This document shows, piece after piece, positions 10,001-18,426 of a stretch of DNA of 18,426 nucleotides (position 1 is its first letter; the number at the start of each line of letters is the position of its first letter). Source of the DNA: Irineochytrium annulatum (taxonomy: Eukaryota; Chytridiomycota; Chytridiomycetes; Chytridiales; Chytridiaceae); NCBI GenBank assembly GCA_027600665.1, contig JADGJL010000547.1:1-18426 (forward strand), read 5' to 3'. Under the pieces are notes generated by a model. The model had not been told where the DNA came from, made no database searches, and was given only the letters and a program-made list of their open reading frames with translations. Position numbers and translations under genes: made by a program.

Positions 10001-11571
10001 TTTGCTTTTTCGATCTGGAGCCGCTCACGCTCTTTCTTTGCCGCCTTCGCCTCCTCGACCTTTCGGAGCTCCTCGAGCCTCGCGGCCTCCTCCTCGGCCA
10101 GCCGCCGCTCCTCCTCCTCGATCCGCCGTCGTTCCGCCTCCTCTGCGGCCTTCCTAGCCGCAAGCGCCGCCGCTAGGGCGGCCGTCCGCTTTTTGACAGA
10201 CTTGGGCTTCTCCTCCTCCTTGGGAGCGGCGGCGGCCTTCTTCTTCTTCTTCTTCTTTTTCGACGCGCCACCGCCGCCGGCGCCATCATCCTCGCCGTCG
10301 TCGTCATCGTCCTCCCCCGCACCCGCACCGGCATCAGTGCCGCCCGCTGGTGACGGGGCGTCCGGCTTCGTCTCAGCGACCGCCGCGGGCTCCGACTCCT
10401 CCTTCGCCTTCTGCTGCGCGGCCTTCTTCGCGGCCTCCTGCCTCTTCTTCCTCTCTTTTTCCTTCTCCTTCTTGCTCTTCAGCTTGCCCCCGCCAGCGTC
10501 GTCGTCATCGTCTTGGTCCGCGGTATCCTCCACCACCGCGGGCGCGGGCGCGGGCTTCTCGGCTACCTTCTTAACGTCCTTCCCCTTCTTCGCACCGTTT
10601 AAGGCCTCGACCGGAGGGTCCGCGTCCATCTTCTCAAGCATCGCAGCCGCGTCTTCCTCCTCATCGTCATTCCGCGCCTTCTTCCCCTTCTTCCCCTTCT
10701 TCACCGGCGCCGCCGTCTGTACCTCCTCGGCCACCCCCGCGTCCATCCTCTCCAGCATGACGGCCGCGTCCTCCTCGTCGTCGTCATTCCGCGCCTTCTT
10801 CCCCTTCTTAGCCTTCCCACCGCCCTTCTTCTTCCCGTTCGCGGCAGGTCCGCCGTCCCCGTCATCGGCCCCATCAGCCTCGGCCGCGTTCAAACGCTCG
10901 AGAATCAATGCCGCGTCCTCCTCGTCGTCGTCGTTCCCCCGGTTCTTCTTGGCCTTCTTCCCGCCCTTTTTGGCGCGGGCCATCATAGACATGAGGCCGC
11001 CGAGGCTGTTGCCCTTTAAAAAAGGAAGCGATCCCGACGTAAGAGACGCACGAATCACCAGCCACCACGCGACGATTGAGAAGGGCATCGACTACTTTCT
11101 TCGATATCCTGTTCACCAAGGCGACCATCGCCTTCCTCTACTTGTGTGCGCCTTTTCCAATCCCCAAGCAGTTCCATTCCAACCAACATCAGCAGCCACA
11201 CAACCCAAACCCGCCGTCTCTCCCGCTCTACTCTCGGACACCTCTTAAACACAAAAAATCACACACACCTCCTCATCGACGTTCATGTCCTCGTCCTTCT
11301 CCGCTGGCTTGGCCGAAATCTCCTGCTCCAGCGGCGTATCTGGGGCGTCCGCGTCGAACGAGACCTCGACATCCGGCCCGTCGTCTTCGAAGGCCTTCTG
11401 TTGTCTGTGGTTCAAAGAGTCAGGACAGTTTATTCCACAGCGGGGTCGGCCCAATTGCCGCGATCTGGCCCACCGCAAAAAGCAGGGGATCACAAAGCGC
11501 TGGCGCGACGGCATCGTATATCCCTCTTGGCACCTCACTCACTTCTTCTTGTTGTTCTTCTTTGGCGGCAT
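7051..11571 (-). CDS. FUN12: Translation initiation factor eIF5B (IF2-like ribosomal GTPase); eight exons
   Basis: Cytoplasmic GTPase that joins the 60S subunit to the 48S initiation complex with eIF1A. Exons on the - strand are 11571-11543, 11404-11269, 11013-9495, 9431-9106, 9052-8969, 8918-7446, 7388-7218 and 7158-7051. All introns are GT-AG, and the total is 1281 residues. The start [10 protein letters not shown] is typical of the family. Residues 1 to about 680 are Lys/Glu/Asp-rich and disordered, with three DDxEEDAAxxLE repeats. GTPase motifs are G1 GHVDTGKT (694-701), G2 GGIT (718-721), G3 DTPGHE (760-765; His764 matches the catalytic His of this family), G4 NKID (814-817) and G5 SAI (882-884). 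The beta-barrel and C-terminal domain IV follow, ending KKVLRVE. Intron lengths are 138, 255, 63, 53, 50, 57 and 59 bp. The intron at 7159-7217 has a perfect TACTAAC branch site. The least certain junction is 11268/11013. Confidence 0.96.
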
Positions 11572-11749
11572 TTGAGGGGAGCGAGCAGAAAAAATGGAGA
11601 TCGCTCCTTTGAAAGGATGTCGGTCTAATTAGACGCCCACCCATGCCACGATATTTGTGAATCGCCACACCACTTGATATCACCCCGTTTTTTCAGCTTT
11701 TTATCCTGAAAAAAAATATATAAACTGGGAGCTTCGTATAATTACTGCT

Positions 11750-12227
11750 AATGCCACCGTTTGCAATAAGGTGCATGGAAAAGCCAGCTCATTGTCGAGT
11801 CCCTGCAAAACAATATTACCGGCCACGCACGCTCGGTCAAAAACTGCTCCGCCGCGTTGATAAAGGCCGGTCAACTGTCCTCGCACACCTCGCCCAAGAA
11901 CGTCCCTCGCTGCTAGGCCAGCGCCGTCCTAACATCGTTAGCTCCTTCGGTCTCTCGAGGCTCCTTCGGTCTCTCGAGGTACGGCGCCAAGAGCACCAGC
12001 TGGTTGGCGTCAGGTTTTTGCACCACGAGCTGATGTGCATGGCGTTTTCGAACTGAAGGTAACGCGCCGGCGCTCGTTATTGACCTGATGCAGCTCCCGA
12101 CAAACTCTACGTCCTATATTTTCTTCGTACTGCAAATCATACAACCCACAGTTCATTCGTTATCTGTTCCCGGTGGTGGATACGTTTTTATGGCGGCTCT
12201 GGGCACCTCCAACTCGACGGTGATCAT
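11750..12227 (-). pseudogene. Relic of an unrecognised coding sequence
   Basis: A single - strand frame from about 12059 down to 11750 reads as protein, with QLVLLAPYLERPKEP, ANDVRTALA, FLGEVCED and FINAAEQFLTERAWPV. It is interrupted by TAG (11914-11912 region) and TGA (near 11870). Upstream pieces in other frames also look coding: ATG at 12227 followed by MITVELEVPRAAIKTYPPP, and from about 12129 YEENIGRRVCRELHQ. A perfect 19-base tandem duplication (11942-11979) falls inside the relic and would itself shift the frame. No family is recognised. It may be the 3' remains of the frame-broken gene that lies upstream on the same strand. Confidence 0.4.
11942..11979. repeat. Perfect 19-base tandem duplication
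   Basis: CTCCTTCGGTCTCTCGAGG occurs at 11942-11960 and again immediately at 11961-11979. Nineteen is not a multiple of three, so the duplication shifts any frame crossing it. Confidence 0.95.
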
Positions 12228-12753
12228 TTTCTGTGCACTTCGCAAACATACATGCTGGGCGTCAAGGTGGGCTGTCGTTAGTGCCTACTTCTGCGATTTA
12301 CGCTAAACCGTCTCTCTTCTGAACTAAGCTCTTCAAAGCACCGTCTTAACGCGGTTTCTGACACGGACGAGCAATGAGATGGACACGGGGCGTCCTCGGA
12401 TTGATATCAACACGAAGTCCAGACGAAGTCGCTTTAATGGCGGATATATTAGCAAAAAGTGTCCGGAACAATAGTGACCGGGATATGTTGGACGCGGTGA
12501 GTGCACGAGGGGAGGTTGTAAAGAAAAGCAAAACGAAAAGTCGAACACAGTGACGGCGTGAGAAGAACATTTTGCGTAAGTAAAGACGCTCTTCTATGTA
12601 GGGAATTGAACTTGCGATGAAACTCGTAGTCAGCTCACATTAACGTTTGTACAAACGTTGCTATACCTGCAGTGACCATCCTAACCGTGGCGACAAGCTA
12701 AGCAAGACAGCAATAATCTTCAAAAGACCGCACTCAGACTTGGAGCTTACGGG
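12228..12753. other. Mostly non-coding stretch between relic and unresolved gene
   Basis: No gene can be supported. A 74-codon - strand ORF (12570-12346) has a moderately protein-like end (around LFANISAIKATSSGLRVDI) but no homology is recognised. It may be another fragment of the decayed material on this strand. Confidence 0.35.
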
Positions 12754-14110
12754 TCATGCAAAACAATTACAGCTGCTAAGCCAGCAACGTGCATTAAAGC
12801 AATCAAGCAAGCGGACCCAAACGGAGTTCGGTACCTCCTTAAACTTCTCGTTCTCGGCGGCGGTGGCGGCCTGTTCACTTTCACCGTTGAATATGTTCAG
12901 CAGGACCGGCAGTTCGCGCAAGATGGCGGCCATCTCGAACAGATCCCATGACGAGCGAGTCGCATATACTATAACGCAAGCACGTTAACCATCTCTAAAG
13001 CCGCAGCGGCCAGCAAACACGAGGACTTCTGATTACCTCCCTCGAACTCCTTCAAAATAGCCTGCAGAGCACCACGCCGGCCCGGCTCCGCCTTCGACGC
13101 CTCCAGATCAACTTTTGCAGATGCAAACAGAGCCGTCGCGGCCCTATACAGTCTGCTTCTCTCCTTGTCGTCTCTCTCCGCGCCCGCTGCTTTCATGTGC
13201 CTCTCAGCCAGCTCGATGTCGGCCTTGGCTTTCCGCGTCCTCTCCTCAGATCGCTCGCTAGCGGAGATAAGCAGAGAGTAGAGAGCGGCCAGCGATTCGT
13301 TCCTGGAGGATTTCATGGCATGGAGATCGTCTAGTCCGAGGACTGCTATGAATGCTGAAGTGAAGTCAAAGTTTGAATGGGCGGTTGAGGACATCAACTC
13401 GCTCGCGTTTAAGGACGGGCTCAGATGCCTCGAGGCCTTGTCGGGAGTTTTGTCGCCCCGCACGACAGCACCCTGAAATCCCTCGACCTCACCTCTTACG
13501 GTCATTGACAACTCTCCCCCTTTCCGACGGATAGAGCGCTGCTGCCGCCACCACGCGAAGCAGGTGCGGGTCACGGCTAGCCACCTGTCGGGAACGGTCC
13601 GACGCGTCAAGCACAACGTGATCCTCGTTGTTGGTCTGCTCAAGCGGTCGCGCTCTCGAGCTAGCACTTCAGCGTTCCTATAGCCGAATCTGTGAAGGCC
13701 CTTGTCGTCGGGTTATCGGCCAAGGCTGCGTTTCTCATTTGAGGCGCGAGTCCAAGCTGACGCGGGCGAGGTGGCCGTTTGATCAACGGCTTGAGTCTCT
13801 CACCTGCTGGACGATCTGGGTCGTCCCTTGGCGACTGCCTTGCGATCTTCGATAACGTGTCAACACATCCGGACAAATGCACTCAAGCTCAGAGCTGTTG
13901 AGTGCGAGGACGGAGACGAGGCGATAGCATCCTTCGAGGTGCCCATCGGCATGGGCAGTCTCTGTCGTTCGCGGAAGTCCACCCGTGCGAGGCGCGGCTC
14001 CTGATTCTGGACCAGGAAGAAGCCGTGTGGGTTGGGCAACTGTCCGGGAGGCCTCAGACGGTTCGCGAGAGCCTGTATGCCCCATTCTCATCAGGCTCCG
14101 TGACATTCAT
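12754..14110 (-). CDS. Unrecognised multi-exon gene, reading frame unresolved in its 5' part (possible pseudogene)
   Basis: The 3' half is well supported. One frame from about 13473 runs through TAHSNFDFTSAFIAVLGLDD and a long Ala/Glu/Lys/Arg-rich helical segment (ERSEERTRKAKADIELAERH) to KEFEG. It is then spliced at 13036/12969 (GTAATC donor, GGTTAAC branch, TTATAG acceptor, 68 bp) to a Trp/Leu-rich segment (RSSWDLFEMAAILRELPVLL) ending at TGA 12756-12754. A further donor GTACCG near 12834 could extend it. The 5' half has at least three frames that look coding in turn: MNVTEPDE from 14110, GFFLVQNQEPRLARVDFRE at about 14020, LVSVLALNSSELECICPDVL at about 13910, then NNEDHVVLDASDRSRQVASR from about 13630. 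One intron 13636-13803 (GTGAGA donor) is plausible, but other changes have no splice sites. It is either decaying or affected by sequence errors. No known domain is recognised. Confidence 0.5.
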
Positions 14111-14196
14111 TAACTAGCCCACGGGAGCAGGCGTGTCGGGAGGGATACCAGCGGTGTCGTATTGGCCATGGCGTTAGGGAAACAGAGTGAACCGAG

Positions 14197-14394
14197 CTAA
14201 TAGACCCGAATGGCGCCTCTCCCTCGCAAAAGAGATGGGCCGTTCGCGTTCGCCACTGGATCAGCCTTCGCGAGGACGTCTTCGAGCCGGCAATGAAGCG
14301 GCGGTTGTTTGCATGAGTTCATCTCCACTTCAACAACTTCGTCTTCCCATCGCCTTAGTCCGATTTCTGCGGTTATCCTCGTGCGTGATATCAT
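14197..14394 (-). pseudogene. 65-codon ORF upstream of the unresolved gene
   Basis: An ATG at 14394 opens a frame with coding-like composition (LRRWEDEVVEVEMNSCKQPP, CRLEDVLAKADPVANANG) that stops at TAG 14199-14197. It points into the unresolved gene on the same strand and may be its first exon. A weak GTCTAT donor could join it to the acceptor CTAG at 14114, with a CCCTAAC branch site between. It could equally be a short independent or chance ORF. Confidence 0.3.
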
Positions 14395-14877
14395 GCTTGT
14401 AAGCAGTCCAAGTCAACGGTTCGGCTACCAAGAAATTGTATCAAGGCCCGAGGATGGATGTACAAACGCAGCAAACCTTTTCAACCACACCAAATCACAC
14501 TTATCGTGGGCAGTGAAGCACAATGACACATCATCGAAGTCGATCAGTTAACTTAGTCTGTTTAAACAATGCCATCAAAAGCGGCCGAAGCCTAGCCGTC
14601 CAGACAAACACGACGAAAGGCAGGCATCATGTTGTGGAGGGTGTTTGAGTTTTGGGATGTAGAGAGATGTCGAAGGGAGAAGACTACGAAAGGGGAACAA
14701 AAAAAAAAGAAAAGGACGGAAGTGGATTAATGACTTTGTTTTTATACGTACAGGGAATCCTAACGAGAGAGAGACGGCTCGGCGTCCAATAAATAAACAG
14801 AAACACAAAAATTACGCAACTTTACTTGCGAAAACCAAGAAAAAACAGAAGGGGACGAAACAAAGGGAACAACCCTG
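14395..14877. other. Intergenic: 3' flank of the AT-hook protein gene
   Basis: No credible gene is seen. The part next to 14877 is AT-rich and purine-rich on +, with a run of A near 14700, as expected for the 3' UTR of the - strand gene that ends at 14878. Confidence 0.5.
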
Positions 14878-17800
14878 CTACATCTCCATCTCCTCCCCCA
14901 TAATCTGCATAAAATCCTCCCCCTTATCAGCCTGCTGGATCGCCCACGACCACAGGCCCTCCATCACCTCCGTCGACTTATTCTCAGCACCCTCCGTCGC
15001 CTCAAACCCAACCACCGCACCGACAACTCCAAGATCACCAAAGAAGCTGACAGCAGCCGCGTCAGCGTTCATCCCACCGTTACACACGTCCATCGCGTCC
15101 GCTATCGCTTCCACAACGACACTGTCCGCGGCCCTTCCAACGTCCTCCACCGCCGCCGCCAAAACCGGTGCAGCTTCCGCGTGCGGCGGATGCGGCAGAG
15201 CCGGAGGAGGAGGATGCGATACGACCGGAGCAGAAGGGTGCGATAACACCTGAGGCGCGGCCGCCGATAGGTCAATCTGCTCAGACATGCCCCCCAGGCC
15301 CGCCTTCTCGCTCTCAACCACTGTCACCCCCTCCAACGAGACAGCGAAAGGCAAGCCCGCCGCAATTTGTCCGTCCACGGTCCCGTCCACAGCTTGGCTA
15401 AGATTCAGAGCCACCTGGGGCACGGAAGCCACGGACCCTTCATTTTTCGAAACAACCGAAGCACCCGCCCCAGGATTGGCCGCAGCGGCCGCCGCCGCCG
15501 CCGCGGCCTCATTCGCCTTCTTCCTCTTCTCCGGGATCTTTCTTCCAATCGCCGCCGCGCTGCCCGCCTTCGGCACCGCAGGCTTCGGCAGCCTCCCAGC
15601 CATATCCGGCCTGGTCCCCCCAGCCAGCGGCGGTTTTCCAGCCAAGAACCCGCCCGCGAACGCCGCCGACAGCCCTAACGCCGACGACGCAGGTTTGACG
15701 GCGTACACGCGGCTCGCGACGGGCTCCTTCGGCACAATGCTGACGATCTTCCGGGGCGCCTTGGGGGGCATCACGCGCGGCTGCCCCTTAACCGGTTCCG
15801 GGTACTTCCTTGGGCGCCCTTTCCCGCGTTTGACGGGCGCATCCGCAGCACTGGCCGTCGTCGGCGGTTGCACGGGTGCCGCTGCTGCGCGTGCGCGCGG
15901 CGCTGAGACGGGCGCGCCAAGGACGCGTGCGCGGACGGGCTGCGAGAGGATCGAGCTGGCGGAGGATGATACGGTCGGCGTAGGGCTTGTGCATGAGGGC
16001 GGCGGGTAGGAAAGAAATTGGAAGGGCGAGCCGCCGGCGGCGGCGCCAAGGTGATCCTCGCCAAAGAGCATGAGCATGACGTCCGGGTCGATGGTGGTCG
16101 AGGTCGAGACGGTCGTGCCGTCCTCCGATGGGGCGAGGTAGGATTCCGCAAGGGAGTCGAGAGAACCGTTGAAGGACGGGAACGAGGAAGACGTGGAGGT
16201 CGGGAGGCTGAGGTCCTGCGCGTGTTGAAGCAGCAGCGTGTCGTCTGGCGGGTGATCGAGCGCGTCGAGCCCATTGGACAGCCCGTTCGACAGCCAAACG
16301 TCAATCCTGTTCTGCTGATCCTGCCGATGCTCCTCCTGCTGCTGCTGCAAAATCGTCATCGCGTCTGCGCAAGTCGCGCCCCCAGTCGAATTCAACACAT
16401 CGTCAAACCAGGACAGCCCCATCATTGAGTCAGACTCCATCCCGATTGTCGACTGGCTAAACACGCCACTCCCAGCGCCCGTCTCCATATCCAGCAGCCG
16501 CTCCAGCTCAAGCAGGTGCTCAACGTCTTGCAACCCGTCCACGTTCTGCTGCAAAAGCGTCCCGTCATGCAACCCCAGCAGCTCCTCAATGCTTTGATGA
16601 TGCTGATGGCCCGTCCCCGCATCCAACGGCAACCCCGCCACCCTGTTAGTCAGATCCTCGACCGACGGCGACTGCAGGAACATGGACGAGATATCCCCGT
16701 GGGCGGCCGCCAAGTCCATCGGCTCGGGCGAAAGCACCATCCCGGGTCTCGCATACTGCATCGCCGAATACTCCTCCGCGCTCATCGGTGGATGCTGCTG
16801 GTTCGGCTCGAGCCGGACCTCCACTACCTCCGTTTTCTTCGCCTTCCGAGCGTTACGGAGCAGAGCGAGCGAAGTGTCGACCACGGCGCTGGCAGCCTTC
16901 ACCCTCTTTTTGAAATCGGTGTTCTTTTCCTTGACGGCGATCGCCGCCGCAGAGGTGGATGACGACGATGACATTGTTGTTGGGTTACCCACAACCATCG
17001 GGTCGTCCGTGACGTCCTGTGATTTCCGGCTCCGCTTCAGCTTTGCGGCTGCCACAGCGGCGGCGGTGGCTGGGGTCGGTGGCGCGCCTCCCGGGGTAGG
17101 CGACTCGCAAGTCGGCCGCGCCGGCCTTGAGTCAGATGCCGACTTGGGGAGGGTGGGGAGCGCGGCCTTTGCAGACTGCGGTTTTAATCGACGGACGGCT
17201 GCGGGTATCGGTGGTTCAGGGGTCGGAGTCGGTGTTGTGGAGTTTTTGGGCTTAGTGGCTTTTGAGGCAACCGGCTTGGTCACGGCGAGCACAACCGTTT
17301 TCTTCGCGGCCTTTGCTGTAGCATCTGCAGTGGTGGCCGTGGCGTCCTTCTTCGGCCGCCCCTTGCTGGCCATGCGTATCAACGACGCAACTTTTCCTTT
17401 CCCCGGTTTTCCTTGGGACATTTCGTTGCAAGGCTCCGGACTCGACACCGACTGCGGCCGCTCGGGATCCATCCAAAATATGCAAGAATTTGCGCAGGAA
17501 CCAGCCTGCAGATAATGACCGAATTAGCTTGCGGATTACTTAAAACAAGGTAGATCAAAACACACCAGCGCCCTTCGACCCGAATTGTCCACTGCAAACG
17601 AAACCGAGTTTCCGCATCGACAAACGACCGCTCCGGTGGACGCCAGAATGTTGACCTCTTTCACGAAGGAATCCCGTTCACCGTCATCGACATTCGACGC
17701 CAGACACGCCAGATCCAAAGCTGGAGTGAAGAAGCATTCAGAACACGGGCACAGATCGATTTTTAAGATAAAGCGAAAGCATTCGAAGGTAACCTACCAT

Positions 17801-18031
17801 CAATGCATCTCCCAAGCCTTAGCAAGCTCAATAATGAGCCCCCTTGTTGAAGTTAATATACGGGAGTCAACATAGAATCACGTCAAGAAACTAACCTTCC
17901 AGCTGCTCCGCCATGGTCGAGACCATCAAAGCATCGGACGAGAGCGTCGGCAGCAGCGACGGCCGCAGTGTCAAGTCCGGAACGGGCGACGGCGACGGCG
18001 CCGGAACGGCCACGACGTCCATGTCCGCCAT
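14878..18031 (-). CDS. AT-hook nuclear protein with Cys-bearing N-terminus; exons 18031-17896, 17842-17798, 17720-17566, 17505-14878
   Basis: Probably a DNA-minor-groove-binding nuclear protein of about 987 residues, and no closer family is recognised. The large last exon is fully open. Its internal ATG at 17472 (MDPERPQ) is not needed as a start. Three canonical introns upstream (17843-17895, 17721-17797 and 17506-17565; 53, 77 and 60 bp) keep frame and add about 123 residues, including GGSLLSLLRLGRCIDALDLA, CRCGNSVSF and a CANSC pair that could bind metal. AT-hook cores are KGRPKK near 17365 and RGKGRPRKYP at 15781-15840 (about residues 668-687). The rest is low-complexity Ala/Ser/Pro/Thr with a Gln run near 16340 and a ten-residue Ala run near 15490. 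The start is uncertain. ATGs at 18031, 18022 and 17914 are in frame, and still earlier exons (18392-18355 and 18300-18180) are possible. Confidence 0.75.
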
Positions 18032-18426
18032 GCACCTCGTTGCTCCTCGTCCACTTCCGGGACCTGTTCGAGCACGGGATCAGTCTTCCGGACTTCCGCG
18101 GGCCCAGCATCAATCCCGGGCCCAGACCCCGATCGCAGCCCGGGCGACTGCCGCAGTATCAAGACGAGGGCGAGCTCACCTCGACGACGGGTTTGTTCCG
18201 GGTCAGCGACTGCGCGGATTGGGCGGCAGTGACGACGGCTGGGTTGGGGATGCTTGTCCGACAACAGGATGACTCGCTTTGACAAACGTGAAAATAAGGC
18301 CTTCACCCGCGTGCGAAGGATCTTCAGGGCCGATCAGGGATTGGGGATCCTCACTCGCTGTATCGGTCATTCACGCGAGCATGCTGAACCATAATCGTTA
18401 ATTGTTTTTTTTCGAAAGAAAGGGGG
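18032..18426. other. Edge region: promoter or extra 5' exons of the AT-hook gene
   Basis: On - there is an ATG at 18392 opening MVQHARVNDRYS with a GTGAGG donor at 18354. A 54-bp intron (18301-18354) leads to a second open segment, 18300-18180, that ends at a GTGAGC donor. Linking this to the downstream exons needs a weak acceptor. On + the sequence is open from about 17968 to the TGA at 18282 with high third-position GC. I cannot decide which reading is real. Confidence 0.35.

Noticed and set aside
9866..11248. Very long + strand ORF rich in Ser, Ala and Phe
   Set aside because: It is the antisense of the Lys/Glu/Asp-rich eIF5B exon. Reverse complements of AAG and GAG codons give Phe/Leu/Ser runs without stops.
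15287..17515. + strand ORFs opposite the AT-hook gene
   Set aside because: They mirror Ala/Pro/Ser-rich - strand codons. The - strand frame is unbroken for 864 codons and contains AT-hook cores.

Overview
The window looks like nuclear DNA of a GC-rich fungus, possibly a zoosporic, early-diverging lineage. Genes are split by mostly 50-140 bp GT-AG introns, several with CTAAC or TACTAAC branch sites. Coding sequence is GC-rich at third positions, and the proteins carry long Ala, Ser, Pro, Lys and Glu tracts. The species cannot be fixed from the sequence alone.

Left to right: a PP2C-type phosphatase gene of the Ptc2/PPM1A kind lies on + at 635-2732. Its first exon was found by completing a split active-site motif. 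A tRNA-Ala(CGC) follows at 3409-3480, then a small broken ORF at 3748-4059. On - at 4771-5937 is a secretory single-pass membrane protein with a six-cysteine, CFEM-like ectodomain. A decayed coding fragment with a helical and then proline-rich character lies at about 6130-6475 on +. The clearest gene is the eight-exon eIF5B (FUN12) at 7051-11571 on -, about 1281 residues.

From about 11750 to 14394 the - strand carries coding-like pieces that keep changing frame. At 11750-12227 there is a relic with in-frame stops. At 12754-14110 there is an unrecognised gene, with one clean intron and a helical C-terminal half, whose 5' part does not resolve into one frame. At 14878-18031 on - is a large, disordered, Ala/Ser/Pro-rich protein with two AT-hook-like motifs and a small Cys-bearing N-terminal region assembled from short exons. 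Its extreme 5' end is ambiguous, and the + strand there is also open.

No operon, CRISPR array, intact transposon or biosynthetic cluster is visible. The recognised genes are independent housekeeping or regulatory units (translation initiation, protein dephosphorylation, chromatin binding, cell surface). The least explained content is the frame-broken coding material at 3.7-4.1, 6.1-6.5 and 11.7-14.4 kb and the ambiguous 17.9-18.4 kb segment.
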